Shown here: one piece after another, positions 51,697 to 59,623 of the stretch
Numbering within the stretch: the stretch's first letter is position 1
Layout of the letters: every line of letters starts with the position of its first letter
Assembly: GCF_002368095.1 (NCBI RefSeq)
Contig: NZ_AP018227.1
Coordinates: 4,215,796 to 4,279,795, forward strand
Direction: 5' to 3'
Length of the DNA: 64,000 nt
DNA from: Calothrix parasitica NIES-267
Lineage (GTDB): Bacteria > Cyanobacteriota > Cyanobacteriia > Cyanobacteriales > Nostocaceae
The notes under the pieces: model-generated
Databases searched by the model: none
The model's input: only the letters and a program-made list of their open reading frames with translations
What the model was told of the DNA's origin: nothing
Position numbers and translations under genes: made by a program

Positions 51697-52068
51697 TTAA
51701 AGTTCTATTAAACCAAAACTAATCTGGATAGCTTTATCTACTTCTTCTAAAGTGTTTAAATCTAATCTTCCTAGACGTTTAATCAACCGTTGTTTATCAA
51801 TTGAACGAACTTGATTAAGAAGTGCAACTGAATTATTTTTTAACCCACCTTCCGGAGCTTTGATAAGTACTTCAGTCGGATATAAAGGTTCATTAAATTG
51901 TGAAGTAATAGCAGCTACTATAGTTATAGGACTGTATTGATTTTAAACATTGTTTTGTAAAATTAAAGCGGGACGAGTTTTTCTTATTTCAGCACCAGTG
52001 GTTGGGTCGAAATTTACTAAATAAATTTCACCCCTATGTGGGTAGATTACTGTTTGTTTTTCTGCCAC
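51697..52068 (-). pseudogene. MazF/PemK-type toxin gene with a nonsense mutation
   Basis: Reading the minus strand from the GTG at 52068 gives 123 sense codons plus stop and a MazF-like protein: RGEIYLVNFDPTTGAEIRKTRPALILQNNV, then a TAA at codon 42 (51943-51945), then NQYSPITIVAAITSQF and the rest intact to IEL. All the other conserved MazF blocks are there, so one nonsense mutation killed the endoribonuclease. Its start overlaps the antitoxin remnant by 22 bp, the usual arrangement. Confidence 0.75.
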
Positions 52069-52200
52069 GCTTCTTCTTCCAAATCATACCATTCTTCAGC
52101 TAATTGCAAATCTCTTTGTGCCCTATTTATGGCTCCCTCCTTCAACTGTTCTTTGAGATTAGGAATCGTGTAAAAATAACTTGATAAACTATTAGGATTT
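52047..52200 (-). pseudogene. 5'-truncated antitoxin partner of the dead MazF
   Basis: On the minus strand a frame in phase with the toxin overlap encodes NSLSSYFYTIPNLKEQLKEG, then RAQRDLQLAEEWYDLEEEAWQ, ending at 52047. This resembles the C-terminal part of MazE-type antitoxins. The beginning is missing because the sequence runs straight into the 3' end of the ISAzo13-type transposase remnant at 52192. The antitoxin was probably cut by that insertion. Confidence 0.6.
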
Positions 52201-52692
52201 TATAGGGTTAATCTGATAGTTCCATTCACCATGAAAGGTATACGAGGTAATTGCGATAGCATTGAAATCTTTATCAGATACTTTAATTCCCACAGGATAT
52301 TTGTTTGTGTCTAATTGTGCGTGAACTGTCAACCCTTGTTTAGTGGTAGTATTGCTTATCAAATTTACAATTACCATAAAGCTATCTAGAGGTCTTCCTC
52401 GCCAATTTTGAGAAATATGACAGAATAATCTATGTTCAATTCGATTCCATTTGCTAGTCCCTGGAGGAAAATGACAAACATGAATCCTTAAGCCAGTTTC
52501 ATTTGCTAGCTGCTGTAATTTAAATTTCCACAAACGACTGCGATTACTGTTGCTTCCTCCGCAATCTGCTGTAATCAAAAGATTTTGGCTATTTGGATAC
52601 AACTGTCGCCCCATATTCAGCCACCAATTGCGAATCGACTCAACTGCAAATGATGCAGTATCGTGGTCAATCCCAACACTTACCTTTCGCTA
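52192..52692 (-). mobile_element. ISAzo13-family transposase remnant
   Basis: The minus strand encodes SVGIDHDTASFAVESIRNWW, then LLITADCGGSN, CHFPPGTSKWNRIEHRLF and FHGEWNYQINP, matching my recollection of ISAzo13 transposases. The N-terminal half is absent: upstream of KVSVGID an in-frame TAG occurs and the homology stops near 52692. The open part (52192-52614) has an ATG only because of chance, so no active transposase is made. Its 3' end abuts the antitoxin remnant. Confidence 0.78.
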
Positions 52693-53150
52693 ATCCTTAC
52701 CAAAAATTGACCCTCATTCAAAATAATGAATAGGGATTGAAATCACAATATAGAATTTCATTTAATAGGGAACAAATTTTAAAAACTTTTCAAACATCCT
52801 TTAAACAGTGTCAAAGGTTTTGTAATAACTAGAGACTGCAATATTTTCTTCGCATTCAAAATTAGCGGCAATTATACAATTAAAATTAATAAGCTGATGT
52901 GCAGCTAAATTATATAATTCAAAAAATTGCAATCATTGTAGTGCAACCATCTTGGTCGCTAATAGTATACAAATAAAATGCGTAACAATTTATTGCTTAG
53001 TTGCAACAGGTTTAATTTTCCGGTTAATTTCGGAAGAGATTAATTTTAAAAGGTTCGTTTTTCGGTTTAATTTTGGGAGAGGTTCGTTTTTATCGAAATT
53101 ACCGGAGACGTAGCACTGCTACGTCTCTACATCAGCATCGGTTAAAATTT
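52693..53150. other. Intergenic region, AT-rich, no gene seen
   Basis: Only low-complexity AT-rich sequence, a few GGTTCG/TTTCGG repeats near 53035-53090, and the GGAGACGTAGCA hairpin at 53104-53128. Nothing coding was found. Confidence 0.5.
53104..53128. repeat. GGAGACGTAGCACTGCTACGTCTCT hairpin
   Basis: Member of the same family as those at 15598 and 62372. It lies 23 bp after the S8 peptidase stop and could terminate that transcript. Confidence 0.55.
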
Positions 53151-54929
53151 TTAACTACCCAACTTTTTATTCAACGTTTCCGAAATAGCGCATTTTAACA
53201 ACATTTCTCGCATTTCACGTTTTGAATCTGTATTTTGAGTTGTTAATGTCTGAAATTGTCTATTTTGCGGTTGCTGCTGGTTATTTTTATCCTTATCCCG
53301 ATTCAAAGATGCTGCAAATTTATCGTACAATTCCCCGTTCGCAGCAAAGCAAAAGGCTAATTCCTGTCCGACTTCTTTTAATTTCTTGGGTAATTCTCTC
53401 TCACTGGTTTTCATTAACTCAGCAAGATTTGAATTTAAAGAATTAATATCCAATTCCTCCGATTCAAACATATGAGCAAAGGTTTCTATTTCACCGCTTT
53501 CTACCGCAGTATGTTGCTGTAATGCAAAAGCTGGAGGAATCACCGACCGATTTAGGTTATCTGGTAAAGGTGCATCTAACAACCTTTCTGCGTTCACAAT
53601 TCCCGCACCATATCTCGAAGGTTTCCAATTTGGAGGAACATCACAAGTTTCCCGCAATAACTGATTAAATATAAACGGAATTTTCTCAGCACCATAACGA
53701 CGAATTAAATTATCTCTACCGTGGTAAGACAACCATAATGCTGCGACACCTGTAACTAATGGTGTAGATAAGGAAGTTCCAGCACCCTGCTGAATCTTAT
53801 ATATTAATTCCCCGTTCTCCTTTACAGTTCTCGCATACCATACACCTTTCCCCGGTGCTAAAACATCAACTTTTCGACCGCGTGGAGAACCGAACCAAAT
53901 CTTACGGTCAACCGTACTCCCACCAACTGCTATGACTTCATCGTAAGCTGCGGGAAATACCACAAATGGAACCCAGGTACCCGATGCAGCAATGATTATT
54001 ACACCTCGTTTTTGAGCGTACAATATTGCAGTCCGCAGTCGTTTGCTATAAAAAGCCGCTCCCAAAGATATAGAAATTATATGAAAACCTTTATCTGCTG
54101 CATACTCAATCGAAGCAGCTAAATTATGATTGCTCCAAAGTACCACCGAATAAGTTATGCGTAACGGAACCAACTTTGCACCGGGAGCCACACCCGTAAC
54201 GTATTTATTATTTGGATAATCACCCTGTGCTTTCCGGGGACTTACCATGACGCTTGCAGCCAAAGTTCCGTGACCGGGATTGTTTACTAATTCCTCATCC
54301 GATTTTTCTAAAGGGTCGGTCTCATCTTTATCCAAATCAACAAAATCGTAACCTTGCTCCAAAAGTAAATTATCTTCGATTTCTGGATGTGTCGTATATC
54401 CGGTATCCGGATGAGCAATTATCACTCCTTGTCCCGGCAATTTATTCGCATCGGGAAAATACTTCTTCCAGGCTTGCAAAACTTTTAATTCCTTCAAAAC
54501 CCAATCTACATCATTAGTCGAAAGTCCGGTTTCCACTCCCGAACCACCGGAAAACAAATCTAATAATGTACTGATAAACGAAAGAATAATATCCCAAAGA
54601 GATTTCGATTCCTCTCCCCCTGCTTGCTGCTCCTTTTTTTCTACCTGCTTTACTTCCCTTACCGGAACAGCAAATAACGGCTCCACATCAACTACACCAG
54701 GTTGCGATCGCAATTGGTAAGTCTTATCCCAAGCTTGTTTTACCGATAGCGCATCATCTTCAAACAACACCTCAAATTCGGTAAAGTTATCGCCAATCGC
54801 TTTTATATCCCAATTTTCACCAAGTATTTCAGAAACAACCTCGTGACACCTGTCTTGTAAATCAGGCATTACCATTTCTATATAAAAGCCTTCAAATCTT
54901 GGATTTACTGTATTTTTAGTGGAAACCAT
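53151..54929 (-). CDS. S8 family (subtilisin-like) serine peptidase
   Basis: 592 residues, no signal peptide. Residues 10-95 look like an inhibitor-type propeptide. The catalytic triad is complete: Asp175 (HPDTGYTTH), His220 (NPGHGTLAAS) and Ser386 (GAGTSLSTP). The oxyanion-hole Asn expected in AAGN reads AASGTW near 314-320, so that residue may be replaced or shifted. A Ser/Lys/Gln-rich, mostly helical region makes up the last 130 residues. Its target is unknown. Divergent from the gene block that contains the CHAT proteins. Confidence 0.9.
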   Translation of the reverse strand: MVSTKNTVNPRFEGFYIEMVMPDLQDRCHEVVSEILGENWDIKAIGDNFTEFEVLFEDDALSVKQAWDKTYQLRSQPGVVDVEPLFAVPVREVKQVEKKEQQAGGEESKSLWDIILSFISTLLDLFSGGSGVETGLSTNDVDWVLKELKVLQAWKKYFPDANKLPGQGVIIAHPDTGYTTHPEIEDNLLLEQGYDFVDLDKDETDPLEKSDEELVNNPGHGTLAASVMVSPRKAQGDYPNNKYVTGVAPGAKLVPLRITYSVVLWSNHNLAASIEYAADKGFHIISISLGAAFYSKRLRTAILYAQKRGVIIIAASGTWVPFVVFPAAYDEVIAVGGSTVDRKIWFGSPRGRKVDVLAPGKGVWYARTVKENGELIYKIQQGAGTSLSTPLVTGVAALWLSYHGRDNLIRRYGAEKIPFIFNQLLRETCDVPPNWKPSRYGAGIVNAERLLDAPLPDNLNRSVIPPAFALQQHTAVESGEIETFAHMFESEELDINSLNSNLAELMKTSERELPKKLKEVGQELAFCFAANGELYDKFAASLNRDKDKNNQQQPQNRQFQTLTTQNTDSKREMREMLLKCAISETLNKKLGS

Positions 54930-55280
54930 AATTTGTTATCGTTTTTATGAATATAATCAATTTCTTTATCAAGCTACAGGTATCCGTTTACGGAAAATTC
55001 ACATCCACCACTTGAAAATTGTATATAATCCACAACAAAAAATTTCAAGTCAAAAATTAAACTTTTCACTTTTAACTTCAGGAATGGCCGCAATTGCCAC
55101 AACACTCGGTTGGTGCCATACTCTCATTGCTGCCTTTTATGGTTTGATAATTAGTGAGTGTACAAGTACCCGACAAAAAAAATGTGCCGGTTGCGTAAGT
55201 CCTAAACTTTTGTTTATCCAAATCACTGATTTTTATCTCTAGGAATAATATTAAATTAAAACTATAAAACTATATATTGA
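54930..55280. other. Intergenic region between the S8 peptidase and the TPR remnant
   Basis: A 107-codon frame (54919-55242) overlaps the start of the S8 gene and has mixed hydrophobic content (MAAIATTLGWCHTLIAAFY). It has no ribosome-binding site or family match, so I regard it as doubtful. Probably the promoter region of the leftward peptidase. Confidence 0.4.
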
Positions 55281-55791
55281 AAGGGTATTCGATTTCTTTA
55301 ACAAGCTTTAACTATCTTCAAAAAAGTTGATGTTAATCCAGAATCAAAAGATACCATTCTTACATTTATTGGTATAGCACTAGATAATTTGGTGGAGCAT
55401 CCCAATTTTGCAAAATTAAGGTTGTGGTTGTCATTGCGAACGAAGTGAAGCAATCTCAAAGTCTTGCGATGAGCCACACCCTTCGGGTGAATGCGTCGTT
55501 TCACTTCGTTCCACTCGCAATGACAAATAATATTTTTACACATTTGGGATGCTCCCTAATGTGGGGAATTCTTACGTTTTTTTTAGTAAAACATAAAAAA
55601 GCAATTGAATTTCACTAAAAATGTCAAAAAATAGCAGAATAATTAAATTATTAAATAGGTATTGCTGCTGCGTTAAATAACCAAGGAACCTCTGATGTTA
55701 CTTTGGGGGAGTATAAAAAAGCTAATGTCTTATTTCAGAAAGTTCATGTTAACTTAAGTATGAATACGGCTAAAAACGGGTGCATTGCATA
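55281..55791 (+). pseudogene. Decayed TPR-protein gene interrupted by the GGGAGCATCCCAA element
   Basis: Frame 1 reads KGIRFL, TAA (55299-55301), QALTIFKKVDVNPESK...GIALDNL and then hits the element at 55395. After the element the frame resumes as HKKAIEFH, TAA (55616-55618), KCQKIAE, TAA (55640-55642), LNY, TAA (55652-55654), IGIAAALNNQGTSDVTLGEYKKANVLFQK. The pattern is TPR-like (KAIEF.Q..L.IAEQL.), and each stop occurs where TPR proteins nearby have Gln, so CAA to TAA change is the likely cause. It is related to the CHAT genes just downstream. Confidence 0.65.
55395..55556. mobile_element. MITE-like element with GGAGCATCCCAA terminal inverted repeats (copy B)
   Basis: 162 bp, opposite orientation to copy A (3243-3396). 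It starts TGGAGCATCCCAA (one mismatch to the GGGAGCATCCCAA arm) and ends TTGGGATGCTCCC. The flanks TAATTTGG and TAATGTGG are an 8-bp near-duplication. It is inserted into the TPR pseudogene at 55281-55791. Removing it and one flank copy joins GCA-CTA-GAT-AAT-TTG to GGG-AAT-TCT-TAC, a TPR-like continuation (ALDNLGNSY). Confidence 0.78.
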
Positions 55792-55821
55792 AATAATATT
55801 CATAATCATGAAAAAGAAATT

Positions 55822-58800
55822 ATGGACAATTTTGCACTGATAAAGTTTATCCGGTTAATTCAACATAAAAAATTTATTTTATTCGTTTTTGCTCTGTCTT
55901 TTTTATTTATTGCTCCTGCAAATCAATTACCAGCTTGGGGAAGTTCTCGAATATTAGCTCAAAGTTCTTCTAATAAAAATCAAGCAGATGAGTTATTTCG
56001 ACAAGGTAAACAGCAATCTCGCAATGGTAATTTACAAGCTGCTTTAATATCTTGGGAACGAGCGCTACAAATATATCGAGAAATTAAAAATTTAGGTGGT
56101 GTTGGCAAGACTTTAGAAGCTATCGGAGTTACTTATACTTCTCTGGGAGATGATGAAAAAGCGATTGAATACCACGAACAAAGTTTAGCGATTGCAAAAC
56201 AATTAAATTATCCGAAAGCGATTGCTAATACTTTAGGTAATTTGGGACTTGCTTATAGCAACCTGGGAGATTATCAAAAATCTGTTGAATTTTACGAACA
56301 ATCTTTAGCTATATCTAAACGGTTAAATAATATCAATAATGTTGGACAAACCCTGGGTAATCTGGGAGTTTCTTACTTTTATTTAAAAGACTATCAAAAA
56401 GCAATTGAATTACAACAAGAAAGTTTAGCAATTTCCAAACAATTAAATAATCTAGCTGGTGTTGCGAATGCGCTGGGTAATCTGGGACTTGCTTACGATA
56501 AACTCGGGGAATACAAAAAAGCGATTGATTTCCACCAGCAAAGTTTAGCTATCGATAAACAAATTCAAGACAATTTAGGTGTTATCAAAACTTTGGGTAA
56601 TCTGGGAAATGCTTATCGTTCTCTTAAAGAGTATCAAAAAGCGATTGAGTTTTACCAACAAAGTTTAGTAACTGCTCGACAATTCAATTATCGTCGTGGT
56701 GTGGGTAATGCTTTATTTAATATTGGACTGACTTATAAACAACTTGGAGATAATAAAAAAGCGATTGATTATTACCAAAAGTCTTTAGCAATTGCGCGGG
56801 GAATTCAGGATAAAAAGTTAGAGTCTCTAGCTTATCAAAGTTTAGTAAATGCACAAGCTAGTAATAGCAGTAATCCCCAGAAATCAAAAGCAGATAGACT
56901 TTTAAATGAAGGATTACAACAAGCTAAAACAGGTCAACTCAAAGATTCTTTAGTAGCTTTAGCAGAAGCTTTACAAATATACCGACAAATTAAAAACTCT
57001 GCTGGTGAAATTGTTGCGTTAATTGCTCTCGGACAATCTTATTATCAACTGGGAGACTATCAAAAAGCCATTGGTTTATTTCAGCAAAGTCATAATATCG
57101 CCAAAAAAACCGAAAATACTCTTGCTGTTGCCAATGCTTTAAGAAACTTGGGAGTTGTTTACAATTCTGTGGGAGATTATCAAAAAGCCATTGATTATCA
57201 ACAGCAAAGTTTAAAAATTTCTCAAAGAATTGCCGATACTGTTGGTGTTAGCGACAGTTTAGGTAATCTGGGAATCGCTTACTACGAACTTGGAGATTAC
57301 AAAAAAGCGATTGATTACCAAGAACAAAGTTTAGCAATAGCCAAAAAAATAGGAAATAAAACAAATGAAAGTGCTACTTTAAGTAATCTAGGAATTATTT
57401 ACAGTTCTTTAGGAGATTATAAAAGAGCGATTGATTTGAATCAACAAGCTTTAAAAATTGCTAAATCACTAAAAGATAAACCTACTGAAAGAAGGATTCT
57501 GAATAGTTTAGGACTTGCTTTCAATAAACTCGGAAACCCTCAAAAAGCAGTTGAATTTTACCAACAAAGTTTAATGATTGCCAAACAAACTGGCGATAAA
57601 CGGGGTGAAAGTATTGCTCTAAATAATCTGGGGAATATTTACAATTCTGTCAAAGATTATAAAAAAGCGATTGATTTCTACCAACGAAGTTTAAATATTG
57701 CCAAACAAATCGGGAATCGTTCTAGTGTTGGTAATACTTTAGCTAATTTAGGAATTACTTACGATTCTTTAGGGGATTATCAAAAAGCGATTGATTTCTA
57801 CCAACAAAGTTTAACTATTGCTCAAGAAATTGGAGATATCTCTGTTGAAAGCGATGTATTGGGTAATCTGGGAAATACTTATAGAATCCTGGGAGAATAC
57901 AAAAAAGCGATTGACTTCTACCAAAAAAGTTTATTAATTGACCAGAAATCAGGTAATCGTACAGGTGAAGGAATATCATTAAATAATCTTGGACTTGCTT
58001 TATTTCAATCTGGGAATTTTCCAGAAGCAGAAAAAGTATTGAGACAAGCAATATCAGTTCTCAAATCCCAACGTATTAGACAGAAAGAAGATAATTATAA
58101 AATCGATATTTTTGAGAAACAAGCACGCACCTATCGCACTTTACAGCAAGTGTTGATTGCTCAAAATAAAAGTACCGCAGCGTTGGAAGTTGCTGAAAGT
58201 GGACGAGCAAGAGCTTTAGTTGATTTACTCGCTGCTCGTTTCTCGGTGAATGATGATATTAATACAGCACCAAATATTAATCAAATCAAACAAATCGCAA
58301 AAGCACAAAATTCAAACTTGGTACAGTATTCGATTATTTACAATCAATTCAAGATTGCAGGTAAAAAAGAGTGGAAGGAATCCGAACTCTACATCTGGAT
58401 CATCAAACCCACGGGTGAGGTCACATTCCGTAAAGCTGATTTAAAACCATTGTGGCAGAAAGAAAATACAACATTAGATGAACTCGTAACCACCAGTCGT
58501 AACTCCATCGGAGCAAGAGGTGCAGCTTTTCGCGGTATTGACGTATCTTTCAACCCCGAAGCATCCAAAGCAACTAATAAACTCAAACGTCTCCACGAGT
58601 TATTAATTAACCCTATCGCTGATTTATTACCAAAAAACCCTAGCGCTCGAGTTACGTTTATTCCCCAAGAATCTTTATTCCTGGTTCCCTTCCCAGCACT
58701 CCAAGATAAAAACGGTAAATATTTAATCGAAAAACACACTATTCTCACATCCCCATCGATTCAAGTTTTAGAATTAACCCGCGAAAAAAGACAACAAATA

Positions 58801-59445
58801 GGAAGTCTTCCCATACAGGGAAGTAATATGTTAATTGTTGGTAATCCCACAATGCCGAAAATTCCTCCCAAAATCGGCGAAACACCGCAACAGTTAACAC
58901 CTTTACCGGGAGCGGAGAAAGAAGCAAAAACCATTGCGAAATTATTCAAAACTCAAGCTTTAATCGGTAATCAAGCTACCGAAACCAGAGTTACTCAACG
59001 CTTACCCCAAGCAAGATTAATTCATTTAGCAACTCACGGTTTATTTGATAACGTTCAAGGTTTGAATAGTGGAATTGCTCTTACACCATCTTCTCAAAAC
59101 GAGGGTGGTGATGGATTATTGACAGCAGGAGAAATCCTCGGTTTAAATTTAAATGCTGAATTAGTGGTATTAAGCGCTTGCGATACTGGAAGGGGAAGGA
59201 TTTCTGGTGATGGTGTAATTGGCTTATCTCGTTCGTTGATTAGCGCCGGTGTACCTAGCGTATTAGTTTCGCTGTGGTCGGTACCGGATGCACCTACAGC
59301 CGAGTTGATGACGGAATTTTATCAAAATCTGCAAAATAATCCCGATAAAGCTACAGCGCTGCGACAGGCGACGTTGAAGATAATGAAACAACATCCAAAC
59401 CCCCGCGATTGGGCTGCTTTTACCTTGATTGGGGAAGCGGAATAG
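55822..59445 (+). CDS. Exported TPR-CHAT protein 1
   Basis: 1207 residues from the ATG at 55822 (DNFALIKFI); an ATG at 55780 would add 14 residues. A signal peptide covers about 1-48 (FVFALSFLFIAPANQ). Roughly 15-17 TPRs follow (repeated NLG.AY..LGDYQKAIEFYQQSL units) to about residue 770. The C-terminal CHAT (caspase-like, clan CD) domain carries the catalytic His1072 (LATHGLFD) and Cys1120 (LSACDTGRG). CHAT proteases cleave protein partners, and bacterial examples take part in gasdermin, Csx29 and developmental pathways. The DNA of its CHAT region almost matches that of CHAT2. Confidence 0.9.
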   Translation: MDNFALIKFIRLIQHKKFILFVFALSFLFIAPANQLPAWGSSRILAQSSSNKNQADELFRQGKQQSRNGNLQAALISWERALQIYREIKNLGGVGKTLEAIGVTYTSLGDDEKAIEYHEQSLAIAKQLNYPKAIANTLGNLGLAYSNLGDYQKSVEFYEQSLAISKRLNNINNVGQTLGNLGVSYFYLKDYQKAIELQQESLAISKQLNNLAGVANALGNLGLAYDKLGEYKKAIDFHQQSLAIDKQIQDNLGVIKTLGNLGNAYRSLKEYQKAIEFYQQSLVTARQFNYRRGVGNALFNIGLTYKQLGDNKKAIDYYQKSLAIARGIQDKKLESLAYQSLVNAQASNSSNPQKSKADRLLNEGLQQAKTGQLKDSLVALAEALQIYRQIKNSAGEIVALIALGQSYYQLGDYQKAIGLFQQSHNIAKKTENTLAVANALRNLGVVYNSVGDYQKAIDYQQQSLKISQRIADTVGVSDSLGNLGIAYYELGDYKKAIDYQEQSLAIAKKIGNKTNESATLSNLGIIYSSLGDYKRAIDLNQQALKIAKSLKDKPTERRILNSLGLAFNKLGNPQKAVEFYQQSLMIAKQTGDKRGESIALNNLGNIYNSVKDYKKAIDFYQRSLNIAKQIGNRSSVGNTLANLGITYDSLGDYQKAIDFYQQSLTIAQEIGDISVESDVLGNLGNTYRILGEYKKAIDFYQKSLLIDQKSGNRTGEGISLNNLGLALFQSGNFPEAEKVLRQAISVLKSQRIRQKEDNYKIDIFEKQARTYRTLQQVLIAQNKSTAALEVAESGRARALVDLLAARFSVNDDINTAPNINQIKQIAKAQNSNLVQYSIIYNQFKIAGKKEWKESELYIWIIKPTGEVTFRKADLKPLWQKENTTLDELVTTSRNSIGARGAAFRGIDVSFNPEASKATNKLKRLHELLINPIADLLPKNPSARVTFIPQESLFLVPFPALQDKNGKYLIEKHTILTSPSIQVLELTREKRQQIGSLPIQGSNMLIVGNPTMPKIPPKIGETPQQLTPLPGAEKEAKTIAKLFKTQALIGNQATETRVTQRLPQARLIHLATHGLFDNVQGLNSGIALTPSSQNEGGDGLLTAGEILGLNLNAELVVLSACDTGRGRISGDGVIGLSRSLISAGVPSVLVSLWSVPDAPTAELMTEFYQNLQNNPDKATALRQATLKIMKQHPNPRDWAAFTLIGEAE

Positions 59446-59623
59446 TGAGTAATTCTTCGTTCTCGAAATGGTGGAGAGGAAGTTGCTGAGACTGCTATAT
59501 CGCTGTAGAAAAATCCAGGAAATACGAAAGAAAATCGATATTTTTGTTAAAAAACTGCATAATCAACTATTGTTCAGAAATATAAGATACTCGAAGGCTA
59601 AAAATAGACGGTTGGTAATAATT

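Noticed and set aside
52192-52614. 140-codon transposase frame considered as an intact gene
   Set aside because: It covers only the C-terminal part of an ISAzo13-type transposase and an in-frame stop lies upstream of the recognisable region.
54919-55242. 107-codon open frame beginning inside the S8 peptidase gene
   Set aside because: Overlaps the peptidase start on the other strand, lacks start signals, and does not resemble a known family.
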